The translations under genes were made by a program, and so were the position numbers. Shown here one piece after another: positions 1 through 6,613 of a stretch of DNA of 6,681 nucleotides (positions are counted from its first letter, which is position 1; each line of letters opens with the position of its first letter). This stretch comes from an uncultured Rhodopirellula sp. (GTDB taxonomy: Bacteria; Planctomycetota; Planctomycetia; Pirellulales; Pirellulaceae), in NCBI GenBank assembly GCA_913061385.1, contig CAJXTM010000212.1:1-6681 (forward strand), read 5' to 3'. The notes under the pieces were generated by a model. The model made no database searches and was not told the origin of the DNA. It saw only the letters and a list, made by a program, of their open reading frames with translations.

Positions 1-383
1 TCAGCAAAAGTGACACCTTTCACCTCTTCCATCGACAGTGCGATACAAGACCCGAGTTGGTAAATGCGATCCACACGCAGTAGGTTCGGATGGGCAATTG
101 GCATCATTCGCCTAAATCCCAACTTGTTCCGCAGCAGTTCATCCGGCGAACAACTTCTAAGCAGCTTCAGCGCACAGCGACGTTCCGTCGTTATATCGAG
201 CGCACGAAACACGACTCCGCTGCTGCCACTGCCGAGCTTTTTCTCCAACAGAAACCCGTCGAGGTAATCTCCTTCGTTCCACGGTGAAGGACTTGCTTTG
301 GAACGTTCTCGGAGCGTTTCCTTGTCGTCCTGAATCCGCAAGTTCGTTTCTTTGCTCGGATCACGGAATATTTCATCGTGCAT
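1..383 (-). CDS. Ser/Thr protein kinase, N-terminal part (cut by window edge)
   Basis: This is the first 127 codons of a Hanks-type protein kinase, which transfers phosphate from ATP to Ser/Thr of target proteins. I translated it by hand because it has no stop inside the window. After about 40 polar residues comes the N-lobe: a glycine-rich loop GSGSSGVVF at residues 51-59, the ATP-anchoring lysine in CALK (K73), HPNLLRV between the alpha-C helix and strand beta-4, and SMEEVKGVTF resembling the hinge. The HRD and DFG catalytic motifs would lie beyond the left edge. The ATG at 383-381 is chosen as the start; the frame is closed by a TAG at 455-453, and GTG (392-390) or TTG codons are possible alternatives. 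No clear ribosome binding site is seen. Oddity: the residue aligned with the alpha-C glutamate appears to be Gly. Family assignment is firm; target and role are unknown. Confidence 0.85.
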   Translation of the reverse strand, partial: MHDEIFRDPSKETNLRIQDDKETLRERSKASPSPWNEGDYLDGFLLEKKLGSGSSGVVFRALDITTERRCALKLLRSCSPDELLRNKLGFRRMMPIAHPNLLRVDRIYQLGSCIALSMEEVKGVTFA

Positions 384-443
384 GGGAGACACTACGCTTG
401 CGTCTGCTGAAAACTGACGGTGCCGATATTCCAAAGGCAAATG

Positions 444-453
444 GCCAATTGGC
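444..453. promoter_or_regulatory. Palindrome upstream of the kinase gene, possible operator
   Basis: GCCAATTGGC is a perfect 10-bp palindrome about 60 bases upstream of the kinase start codon. Position and symmetry would suit a dimeric regulator, but a palindrome of this length can occur by chance and no factor is recognised. Confidence 0.15.
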
Positions 454-692
454 TAACACATTTTTTCGCAAATAAGAACTCGACAAATTTACCACCCGCC
501 AAAACATTGACGTTTGTGAGCAGGAGCTTCGGTGTCCTGAAGAAATAATCTCAAACAACGAACAGCCGTCGCTGACCTGTCAGTATAAATGTGTTGGCCA
601 ATCGATGGTACACAAGATCTTGTGAGTACCGTTTGATTGGATCATGAAATTCGCTCGGCCCGCGTTCCTCGCTCAAAAAAGATTTCGTCAGG

Positions 693-714
693 AAAAACAC
701 GAGCCTTTCCTCGC
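693..714 (-). terminator. Possible weak intrinsic terminator of the oxidoreductase gene
   Basis: On the minus strand the sequence can form a short stem (CGAG with CTCG, plus a flanking G-U pair) around a six-base loop. The stem is followed after one base by five T residues. It lies about 35-55 bases past the stop codon of the oxidoreductase gene, the expected place. The stem has only 4-5 pairs, so the call is tentative. A second T-run on the same strand (positions 680-675) lies just downstream. Confidence 0.3.
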
Positions 715-749
715 TCAGGAGACAGGCGAAGCAGTCTTTGCTCTGATTT

Positions 750-1853
750 CTAGATCTCAATTTGGATGCCATCTGCGGCATCGCTGCGACGGCAAGCGTC
801 CAAAATCCTCTGTGTCTTGATGGTTAGATCAGGATAGCGGGCATCCAAACTCTTCTTCAAAACGCAATTTCCAAACGTCCTGACCATATTGACCTCAGAA
901 GAATTCGGCTCACCAGAAGCATACTCGGCGACAGCTTTACGATCACTGTGTCGACGGAAGTTCCAACGGCAGTTGTCGATTTCCAATACATGGTCATGCT
1001 CCGTCCACGCGGCCACACCATCATAAAACGGCAAGACAAAATCATCGACACTCAAATAACCATCAGTACCAGACAATAAGACTGTCTGTTGATTGCTTGT
1101 CAGAAACGAGCAGTAAAACGCTGCTGATAGATCATTTGGAAATAATAACTCAGCGGAAAATTCCCCAGGCACATGTCCTTCGGAATCCTTACCCTGCAGC
1201 GAAGTGATCGTTCGGGCTGCCACATGAGTTGGCATCTGGAACCCAGCTGCCCAAAGTGTCATGCGGATGCAATACCAACCCAAATCACCGAGGCACCCAT
1301 GAGGCTCAAGAACTGAGTCGGTACGAATATTTGACTGCTGGAATGAGCTATCACCGCTAAAGGAAAAATGGGTGCTGATTCTTCGCAACTTGCCGATGGT
1401 ACTTTCTGCCTGCAAAAGATCACAGACTTCGGCCAGCCTTTTACTGTGATCGAACATGACACCGTCCATGAACTGCACGCCTGCCTCAGCACACGCATCG
1501 ACCATCTCTTGTGCGTCCTCCAAGTTGTTCGCAACCGGCTTTTCAACCAGCACATGCTTGCCTGCTTTCGCTGCCGCAAGGACCCATTCTTTCCGCAACC
1601 CCGTGGGTAGGGGAATGTAGATCGCATCCACATCCTCACGCTCAATCAAATCAGCGTAAGAACCGACGGCAGAAACTTCCTGTTGCTGAGGAACTTCTGC
1701 CATACATTCATCGATGAATGCCTGAGCTTTCGCCACCGAGCGACTCGCTACGGCTGAGACCCTGCCATTGCCACTCAGATGCACTGCCTTCCAATTTTTT
1801 CTTGCTATCGCAGCAGTACTCAAAAAACCCCACCGACACAAAGCTCCTGTCAT
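750..1853 (-). CDS. Gfo/Idh/MocA family NAD(P)-dependent oxidoreductase
   Basis: A 367-residue protein with the two-domain layout of this family, which oxidises or reduces hydroxyl groups of sugars, inositols and related compounds. Residues 7-17 (RWGFLSTAAIA) are the start of the Rossmann fold; the usual glycines of the dinucleotide loop are partly replaced by Ser and Ala, as in many relatives. IPLPTGLRKEW near 80-90 and HVLVEKPVA near 100-108 carry the family EKP motif (E104, K105, P106), with Lys the likely catalytic or binding residue. DGVMFDHSKR (130-139) and GCLGDLGWYCIR (187-198, with D190, G192 and Y194) mark the substrate domain. Length is usual. A GTG lies directly before the chosen ATG (1853-1851) and could add one residue. 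No strong ribosome binding site. The gene is divergent from the UDP-glucose dehydrogenase gene. Substrate cannot be named; the N-terminus resembles xylose or dihydrodiol dehydrogenase-like members. Confidence 0.88.
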   Translation of the reverse strand: MTGALCRWGFLSTAAIARKNWKAVHLSGNGRVSAVASRSVAKAQAFIDECMAEVPQQQEVSAVGSYADLIEREDVDAIYIPLPTGLRKEWVLAAAKAGKHVLVEKPVANNLEDAQEMVDACAEAGVQFMDGVMFDHSKRLAEVCDLLQAESTIGKLRRISTHFSFSGDSSFQQSNIRTDSVLEPHGCLGDLGWYCIRMTLWAAGFQMPTHVAARTITSLQGKDSEGHVPGEFSAELLFPNDLSAAFYCSFLTSNQQTVLLSGTDGYLSVDDFVLPFYDGVAAWTEHDHVLEIDNCRWNFRRHSDRKAVAEYASGEPNSSEVNMVRTFGNCVLKKSLDARYPDLTIKTQRILDACRRSDAADGIQIEI

Positions 1854-2302
1854 CACTATCGCCTATCAAAAGAATCCGTCGGAAAGCCATTCATGTTCGG
1901 CATGAAGATAACAAAATTGGGCGTGATTGTGGGGGTAGGGAGGGGCAAACAGGCAAGCTAGTAAAACAACTGCATTTCTGTTGCTCAAAACATGACGGTA
2001 CTCGATGAATGCGGAACGAGTCAGAACCAGCAGCACACAGCCAAGCAACCCACCAAAACCTCGTCTCTCGTGACTCGAGCTTGGCTTCAAGCTTCTCTAC
2101 ACCGCCTTGCGTTACAAATTTCTTACTGCTTTAAGAATCTGGCTACATGAAATGTTGAATTCTGTGTTCTAAAACCTGCAAAGAGGGTAGATCTGATTAA
2201 ACTTGGATTGCACCGCACGGGATACCAGAGAATGGTCTAGTCAGGACCGCAGTGTGTGACGTAAATGAAAACGTCTCATTCCCCCTCTTTCGACTAAAAC
2301 AC
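1854..2302. other. Divergent intergenic region upstream of ugd and the oxidoreductase gene
   Basis: No gene is convincing in these 449 bases. It should carry the promoters of both divergent genes, but no clear -35/-10 pair stands out. Visible structure includes a G-rich tract on the plus strand (1919-1945) and a small hairpin, AGCTTG-GCTT-CAAGCT, at 2078-2093. A minus-strand open frame ends just before the oxidoreductase start and has two hydrophobic patches, but it would need a TTG start and resembles nothing known, so it is not called. Confidence 0.6.
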
Positions 2303-3718
2303 ATGAAGATTTGCTGCATTGGTGCCGGTTACGTTGGTGGTCCCACCATGGCGATGATCGCTAAACAATGTCCAGACATCCCCGTTCACGTCGTGGATCT
2401 GAACCAGGAACGCATTGACGCGTGGAATTCTGATCACCTGCCAATCTACGAACCGGGCCTCGATGAAGTGGTCAAGGAAGCACGAGGGCGAAACCTGACG
2501 TTTTCGACTCGCGTGGATGATGCGATTCAAGAAGCCGACATTATCTTCATTTCGGTCAACACACCGACCAAAACCTTCGGCATTGGTGCTGGCCGGGCAG
2601 CCAACTTGGAATTCATTGAGAAATGTGCCCGGCAAATCGCCAAGAACGCCAAGGGTCACAAGATCGTTGTTGAAAAATCAACACTGCCCGTTCGCACAGC
2701 CGAAGCAGTCAAGCGAATCCTTAGCAGCGAGTGCAGTGGTGCCACATTTGATGTATTGAGCAATCCGGAATTTCTGGCGGAAGGTACGGCGATCGATGAT
2801 CTACTGAACCCTGACCGAGTGCTCATCGGAGGTGAATCCGAGGACGCGATCGAAACTCTATGTTCGGTATACGCACGCTGGATCTCCCGCGAACAGATTT
2901 TGACCACCAATTTATGGAGCAGTGAACTTTCCAAGCTGACCGCTAACGCCTTTCTGGCTCAGCGTGTTTCTTCAATCAATGCGATGTCAGCACTTTGCGA
3001 GGAAACAGGCGCTGACATTGATGAAGTGGCAAGAGCCATTGGAAGCGATTCCCGCATCGGGCCAAAATTCCTGAAAGCTTCTGTCGGGTTTGGCGGCAGT
3101 TGTTTTCAAAAAGACATATTAAACCTTGTTTATCTCTGCGAGCATTTTGGACTACGTGAAGTTGCCAATTACTGGGAACAGGTCGTCGTGATGAACGACT
3201 ACCAGAAACGGCGATTCTCAGAAGACATCGTCAAAACGATGTTTAACACCGTGTCCGACAAGAAAATTGGGATTTGGGGATTCGCGTTCAAAAAAGATAC
3301 AAACGACACTCGGGAATCAGCAGCGATCTACATTTGTCGTGATCTGCTGCGTGAACGAGCCAGACTCTGTATTCATGACCCGCGTGTTCCCGAAAAACAA
3401 ATTCGACAAGAACTTCTGCTGGCATGCACCGACATGAGTGGACACCTGACAGAAAAAGATCGCTGGCTGGTCGAAAACAATATTAGCATTGCCAACGACT
3501 GCTACGAGGCTGCTGATGATGCCCATGCGATCGCCGTGCTTACCGAGTGGGACCAATTCAAAGCACTCGACTTTGAAAAAGTTCACGCTTCGATGCATCG
3601 TCCGTCGTTTCTTTTCGATGGACGAAACTTGCTCGATCAGGCAGCAATGGATGCCATCGGTTTTGAGATGCATTCCATTGGAAAATCATCCAATCGCAAG
3701 AACCGACCAAGCTCGTAA
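2303..3718 (+). CDS. ugd: UDP-glucose 6-dehydrogenase, eukaryote-like type
   Basis: This cytoplasmic enzyme oxidises UDP-glucose twice with NAD+ to give UDP-glucuronate, a precursor for capsule, exopolysaccharide and other glycans. With the ATG at 2303 it has 471 residues. The Rossmann motif [11 protein letters not shown] is at residues 5-15, followed by VVDLN and [22 protein letters not shown] (about 84-93), EKSTLPVR (124-131), [10 protein letters not shown] (154-163), [16 protein letters not shown] (with K211 and N215) and [10 protein letters not shown] hold the active site; C267 is the thioester-forming nucleophile. [14 protein letters not shown] (about 326-339) begins the C-terminal UDP-binding domain. 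The frame extends upstream to a GTG at 2252, but that adds 17 residues not expected before the Rossmann strand, so the ATG is preferred. Wording and spacing follow the animal enzyme more closely than the typical bacterial Ugd as I know it. The tail after FEMHSIGK is short. Confidence 0.96.
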   Translation: MKICCIGAGYVGGPTMAMIAKQCPDIPVHVVDLNQERIDAWNSDHLPIYEPGLDEVVKEARGRNLTFSTRVDDAIQEADIIFISVNTPTKTFGIGAGRAANLEFIEKCARQIAKNAKGHKIVVEKSTLPVRTAEAVKRILSSECSGATFDVLSNPEFLAEGTAIDDLLNPDRVLIGGESEDAIETLCSVYARWISREQILTTNLWSSELSKLTANAFLAQRVSSINAMSALCEETGADIDEVARAIGSDSRIGPKFLKASVGFGGSCFQKDILNLVYLCEHFGLREVANYWEQVVVMNDYQKRRFSEDIVKTMFNTVSDKKIGIWGFAFKKDTNDTRESAAIYICRDLLRERARLCIHDPRVPEKQIRQELLLACTDMSGHLTEKDRWLVENNISIANDCYEAADDAHAIAVLTEWDQFKALDFEKVHASMHRPSFLFDGRNLLDQAAMDAIGFEMHSIGKSSNRKNRPSS

Positions 3719-3731
3719 CGAGGCCTGGTCG
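3704..3731 (+). terminator. Strong hairpin spanning the ugd stop codon, possible terminator
   Basis: CGACCA at 3704-3709 pairs perfectly with TGGTCG at 3726-3731, and inside it CTCG (3712-3715) pairs with CGAG (3719-3722). The three-base loop is exactly the TAA stop codon of ugd. There is a small internal loop (AG against GCC). No T-run follows, so it does not look like a classic intrinsic terminator; it may instead stabilise the 3' end, or act with a termination factor. The pairing is seen directly; the role is inference. Confidence 0.35.
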
Positions 3732-3876
3732 TGCGTCTACAACGCTAATACCTCCTGCTACACGTTGACCAAAAAAGCCGGGGCTGACGAGACGAATTTG
3801 AGCCTGAAATCATCAGCAGGCCCTCAATTCCTAGGCAAAGTCTTCTGATATCCGAATCGCAAGTTATCTTCACTTC

Positions 3877-3898
3877 GTCACATGTCAGTCTTTGTGAC
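3877..3898. promoter_or_regulatory. Inverted repeat upstream of tsaD
   Basis: GTCACA and TGTGAC form a perfect 6-bp inverted repeat separated by 10 bases, ending 38 bases before the tsaD ATG. It could be a protein binding site or a small RNA stem in the leader. The half-sites are in the opposite order to a CRP site (TGTGA-N6-TCACA), so it is not called as one. Evidence is symmetry and position only. Confidence 0.2.
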
Positions 3899-3936
3899 AC
3901 CTTGTCAAACTGGTCTCTGGAAGCGACTCTTGTCGC

Positions 3937-4959
3937 ATGCCCATCCTGACCATCGAATCGACCTGTGACGAAACGGCCGCGGCCGTGATTTCTGAAACTG
4001 GCGATGTCCTTGGCGATTGCATCGCGACTCAGGAAGCACTTCATGAGAAGTTTCGTGGTGTAGTACCTGAGGTAGCGGCCCGCGCCCATCTGGAACGCAT
4101 CCTACCGGTGATTGATTCTGCCTTGAATCAAGCGGGCATCAGTCATCAACAAATTACTGCTATCGCAGTTGCTGATCGTCCTGGGCTGGCAGGGTCACTG
4201 CTGGTCGGTCTGGTCGCCGCAAAGACGCTCGCGATCGCTTGGGAAAAACCGCTTGTCGCGGTGAATCATCTACACGCTCACTTGTATGCCTGCCAAATTG
4301 CGAGCGACCGCAACATCTATCCATGCGTGGGACTGGTAGTGAGTGGCGGACACACGAGCCTGTACCATTGCGAGGGTCCGATTGAATTGACCTACCTTGG
4401 TGGAACCATTGACGATGCAGCAGGCGAAGCGTTCGACAAAGTGGCCGCCATGCTGCAACTGGGATTCCCGGGTGGCCCTGCCGTGTCAGAGCTTGCGAGC
4501 AGGGGAAATCGAAAGGCATTTAATTTCCCGCGTTCACTTTTGAAAGCTGACAATTTTGACTTCAGCTTCAGCGGACTAAAAACCGCAGTACGGTACGCCA
4601 TCGCCGGCCCGGGGCATCAGGATTTTTCAAAAATCGAAGTTCAACCACAAATCAAAGCTGACCTATGTGCGTCATTTGAAACTGCGGCAGTTGACGTGCT
4701 CGTTCAGAAGAGCAGCATAGCTGTCAAGAAACTACAATGCTCTCGGTTGATTGTTGGAGGTGGAGTCGCGGCAAACGGATACCTCCGCGAACAGTTGCAG
4801 AAACGCTCCATCGCAGATGGTTTTGAGTTGATTATTGCACCCTTGAATCTGTGCACAGATAACGCCGTGATGGGTGCCATCGCGTTGGAAAAGATAAAAC
4901 GAAACGAGTACGCATCGGTGGATCTTGACATCACACCGGGCCTACAACGCGGATTTTGA
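3937..4959 (+). CDS. tsaD: tRNA N6-threonylcarbamoyladenosine synthase subunit TsaD
   Basis: TsaD (Kae1/Gcp/YgjD family) moves the threonylcarbamoyl group from its AMP carrier to A37 of tRNAs reading ANN codons, working with TsaB and TsaE, which are not in this window. The 340-residue protein has the usual bacterial length. Motifs in order: IESTCDETAAAV (6-17), GVVPEVAARAH (41-51), the metal-binding HLHAH (H111 and H115), VSGGHT (135-140), DDAAGEAFDK (159-168), GFPGGP (176-181), DFSFSGLKTA (208-217), VGGGVAAN (273-280) and CTDNA (306-310), whose D308 is the expected third metal ligand. The family signature near the N-terminus more often reads ETSCDE; here Ser and Thr are swapped. The ATG at 3937 gives the normal N-terminus; the ribosome binding site is weak. 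It is followed after 75 bases by mqnB on the same strand. Confidence 0.97.
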   Translation: MPILTIESTCDETAAAVISETGDVLGDCIATQEALHEKFRGVVPEVAARAHLERILPVIDSALNQAGISHQQITAIAVADRPGLAGSLLVGLVAAKTLAIAWEKPLVAVNHLHAHLYACQIASDRNIYPCVGLVVSGGHTSLYHCEGPIELTYLGGTIDDAAGEAFDKVAAMLQLGFPGGPAVSELASRGNRKAFNFPRSLLKADNFDFSFSGLKTAVRYAIAGPGHQDFSKIEVQPQIKADLCASFETAAVDVLVQKSSIAVKKLQCSRLIVGGGVAANGYLREQLQKRSIADGFELIIAPLNLCTDNAVMGAIALEKIKRNEYASVDLDITPGLQRGF

Positions 4960-5034
4960 ATTCGGAACTTGTGCATGGGCAAACCGATGTCAACATCCAC
5001 GGTTACTCTCGCTATTGCATTGGATTGAAGCCAC

Positions 5035-5703
5035 TTGACCAACCTCATTCTTGTCCCGACTCCGATGGAACTGGAGCAACTCCAGGGTGTCCTTGCCCCA
5101 CCTGAACGCAGTGATATAGCCATGCAGTTATGTGGTTTTGGTCCAATCGCAGCGGCGGCTCGCGCCGGCAATCTGATTTCGAGGTACCAACCTGATCGGG
5201 TGCTGTTGATTGGAATTGCCGGCACGTTTGATGCGCAACACTTTCCAGTCGGTTCAGCACATCGATTTACCCAGACGTGCTGTGATGGCATCGGGGTTGG
5301 GACTGGCGATTCGTTCATTAGCGCTGCCCAACTGGGATGGCTGCAATTCAAGGGTGCCGATGCCCAGCCAGAAATAGGAGACAGGCTGCCACTTGACTCA
5401 GGGTTTGTCAGTGGCATTCCGGCATCGGGAACGCTACTGACATGTTGCAGTGCATCGGACTCTGCTGAAACAGCTGCTGCACGCAGAAAACGATTCCCGG
5501 ACGCAAATGCCGAAGACATGGAGGGATTCGCCGTTTCCATGGCCTGCAACCTTGCCGGTGTGCCTTTACAAATCGTGCGAGGCATCTCAAATGAAGTTGG
5601 CAACCGAAATCGTGACACATGGGAAATTGAAAAGGCAATTCAGGCAGCGGCTGAACTTGCGACAAAACTCATGCATCGTGCATGGTTGCCCTCACCTTCT
5701 TGA
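5035..5703 (+). CDS. mqnB: Futalosine hydrolase MqnB
   Basis: MqnB cleaves futalosine into hypoxanthine and dehypoxanthine futalosine, the second step of the futalosine route to menaquinone. The 222-residue protein belongs to the nucleoside phosphorylase/MTA nucleosidase fold. LILVPTPMELEQL (4-16) holds the predicted catalytic Glu (E14, by comparison with MTA nucleosidase), LLIGIAGTF (57-65) the glycine-rich core strand, EDMEGFAV (160-167) the ribose-contacting Met-Glu pair (M162, E163), and VRGISNEVGNRNRDTW (181-196) the purine site. N186 stands where adenine-specific relatives have Asp, fitting a 6-oxopurine base. The start must be TTG at 5035: a TGA lies at 5026-5028, and the next ATG (5065) would remove the first beta strand. 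It is 27 bases ahead of mqnD, the next pathway gene in this window, which supports the call and suggests co-transcription. Confidence 0.92.
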   Translation: MTNLILVPTPMELEQLQGVLAPPERSDIAMQLCGFGPIAAAARAGNLISRYQPDRVLLIGIAGTFDAQHFPVGSAHRFTQTCCDGIGVGTGDSFISAAQLGWLQFKGADAQPEIGDRLPLDSGFVSGIPASGTLLTCCSASDSAETAAARRKRFPDANAEDMEGFAVSMACNLAGVPLQIVRGISNEVGNRNRDTWEIEKAIQAAAELATKLMHRAWLPSPS

Positions 5704-5730
5704 ATTCTCGGCGGTCTCGGGATCCAAACC

Positions 5731-6597
5731 ATGCCCAGTAAATTACAGAACGGCAACGTTATCCGACTGGGAATATCCACCTGTCCCAACGATACCTTTG
5801 CATTTCACGCTCTGCTCAATCAGCTGGTGGATTGGCGTGGGCTGGACTTTCAAATTGATTTACTTGATATCCAACAGTTGAATCAACGCCTCTTCGAGGG
5901 CCGGTTTGATGTGGCTAAAACCAGTTTTCACGCTGCTCTTTTATTAAGCGATCAGGTCTTCGTTCTACCATCTGGCTCGGCACTTGGCTTTGGTGTGGGA
6001 CCACTCCTGTTAGCACGACATGCAGGATTAGAGCCAGCGGACCTGATGCAATTAACACTCTGTCCCGGTGAACACACTACCGCCAAGCTGCTGTTTGACC
6101 TGTTTCATCCAGAAACGACACGGGTGGAAAATTGTGTGTTCTCAGACATCATGCCAAGGCTCAAAGCGGGTGAGGCAGACTTTGGTGTCTGTATCCATGA
6201 AGGACGCTTCACATGGCAGCAGGAAGGCCTCGGATTGGTCGAAGACCTCGGAACACGCTGGGAGGAGGTCACGCAGTGCCCGTTGCCACTGGGCGGCCTG
6301 GTCGCTCGTCAGACGCTGTCCCCGGATGTACTTGACCGTGTCCAAGCGGTGATTCACGAATCGCTTCACTACAGTTTGGCGAACCGCGAGGCAGCGATCC
6401 CGACCATGCGTCAATACGCCCAAGAGTTCGACGATCGGGTCCTCATGCAACACGTAGAACTCTACGTGAATGAGTGGACACTCGACTTGGGCGAGATTGG
6501 ACGCGAGGCATTGGGCAAACTATCCCAACTGGCTCAACAAAGTGGGCTAATCGCGGCCTCGAGAAAGCCAATTTCTGTTTGGCGGTCAACTCCGTAG
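5731..6597 (+). CDS. mqnD: 1,4-dihydroxy-6-naphthoate synthase MqnD
   Basis: MqnD converts cyclic dehypoxanthine futalosine to 1,4-dihydroxy-6-naphthoate in the futalosine pathway of menaquinone synthesis. It has the periplasmic-binding-protein fold but no signal peptide, so it acts in the cytoplasm. The 288-residue length is usual. Motifs: LGISTCPNDTFAFHALL (13-29), DVAKTSFHA (60-68), SGSALGFGVGPLLL (81-94), GEHTTAKLLF (113-122), ADFGVCIHEGRFT (149-161) with H156 as the probable catalytic His, and CPLPLGGLVA (183-192). The ATG at 5731 leaves about ten residues before the first strand, and no closer start fits. It follows mqnB by 27 bases in the same direction. The other pathway genes (mqnA, mqnC) are not in the window. 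The stop is TAG, and a 14-bp tandem repeat begins 16 bases later. Confidence 0.96.
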   Translation: MPSKLQNGNVIRLGISTCPNDTFAFHALLNQLVDWRGLDFQIDLLDIQQLNQRLFEGRFDVAKTSFHAALLLSDQVFVLPSGSALGFGVGPLLLARHAGLEPADLMQLTLCPGEHTTAKLLFDLFHPETTRVENCVFSDIMPRLKAGEADFGVCIHEGRFTWQQEGLGLVEDLGTRWEEVTQCPLPLGGLVARQTLSPDVLDRVQAVIHESLHYSLANREAAIPTMRQYAQEFDDRVLMQHVELYVNEWTLDLGEIGREALGKLSQLAQQSGLIAASRKPISVWRSTP

Positions 6598-6613
6598 TTA
6601 CCCAGAAGCGGGT

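Larger units (their letters stand above)
384..749. other. Non-coding gap between kinase and oxidoreductase genes
   Basis: I find no believable gene in this stretch. The short open frames have no recognisable motif, and the largest on the minus strand begins inside the end of the oxidoreductase gene. The gap should hold the 3' end of the oxidoreductase transcript and the promoter of the kinase gene, since both are on the minus strand. It contains a possible terminator (693-714), an 11-bp direct repeat (665-675 and 707-717) and a 10-bp palindrome (444-453). No clear -35/-10 pair was found. Confidence 0.6.

Noticed and set aside
572..583. CTGAC-CT-GTCAG inverted repeat followed by TATAAAT
   Set aside because: It resembles an operator next to a -10 box on the plus strand, but no plus-strand gene follows and no -35 element is visible.
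551..781. Minus-strand 76-codon open frame with a duplicated LSEER segment
   Set aside because: It starts inside the end of the oxidoreductase gene, matches no known family, and its internal repeat follows from the 11-bp DNA repeat 42 bases (14 codons) apart.
1866..2090. Minus-strand 74-codon open frame with two hydrophobic patches just before the oxidoreductase gene
   Set aside because: It needs a TTG start, has no visible ribosome binding site or recognisable motif, and covers the region expected to hold promoters.
2252..2302. Upstream GTG start giving ugd 17 extra residues
   Set aside because: The extra residues have no family counterpart, while the ATG at 2303 places the Rossmann strand at the N-terminus as expected.
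4986..4997. GATGT-CA-ACATC inverted repeat between tsaD and mqnB
   Set aside because: Five-base arms with a two-base spacer are too short to separate from chance, and there is no T-run.
4704..5618. Long minus-strand open frame of 304 codons opposite tsaD and mqnB
   Set aside because: It runs antisense to two well-recognised genes, and its translation has low-complexity Ser, Pro and Ala composition with no motif, typical of a shadow frame.
6600..6613. ACCC-AGAAGC-GGGT hairpin after mqnD as a terminator
   Set aside because: The stem is only four pairs and no T-run follows.
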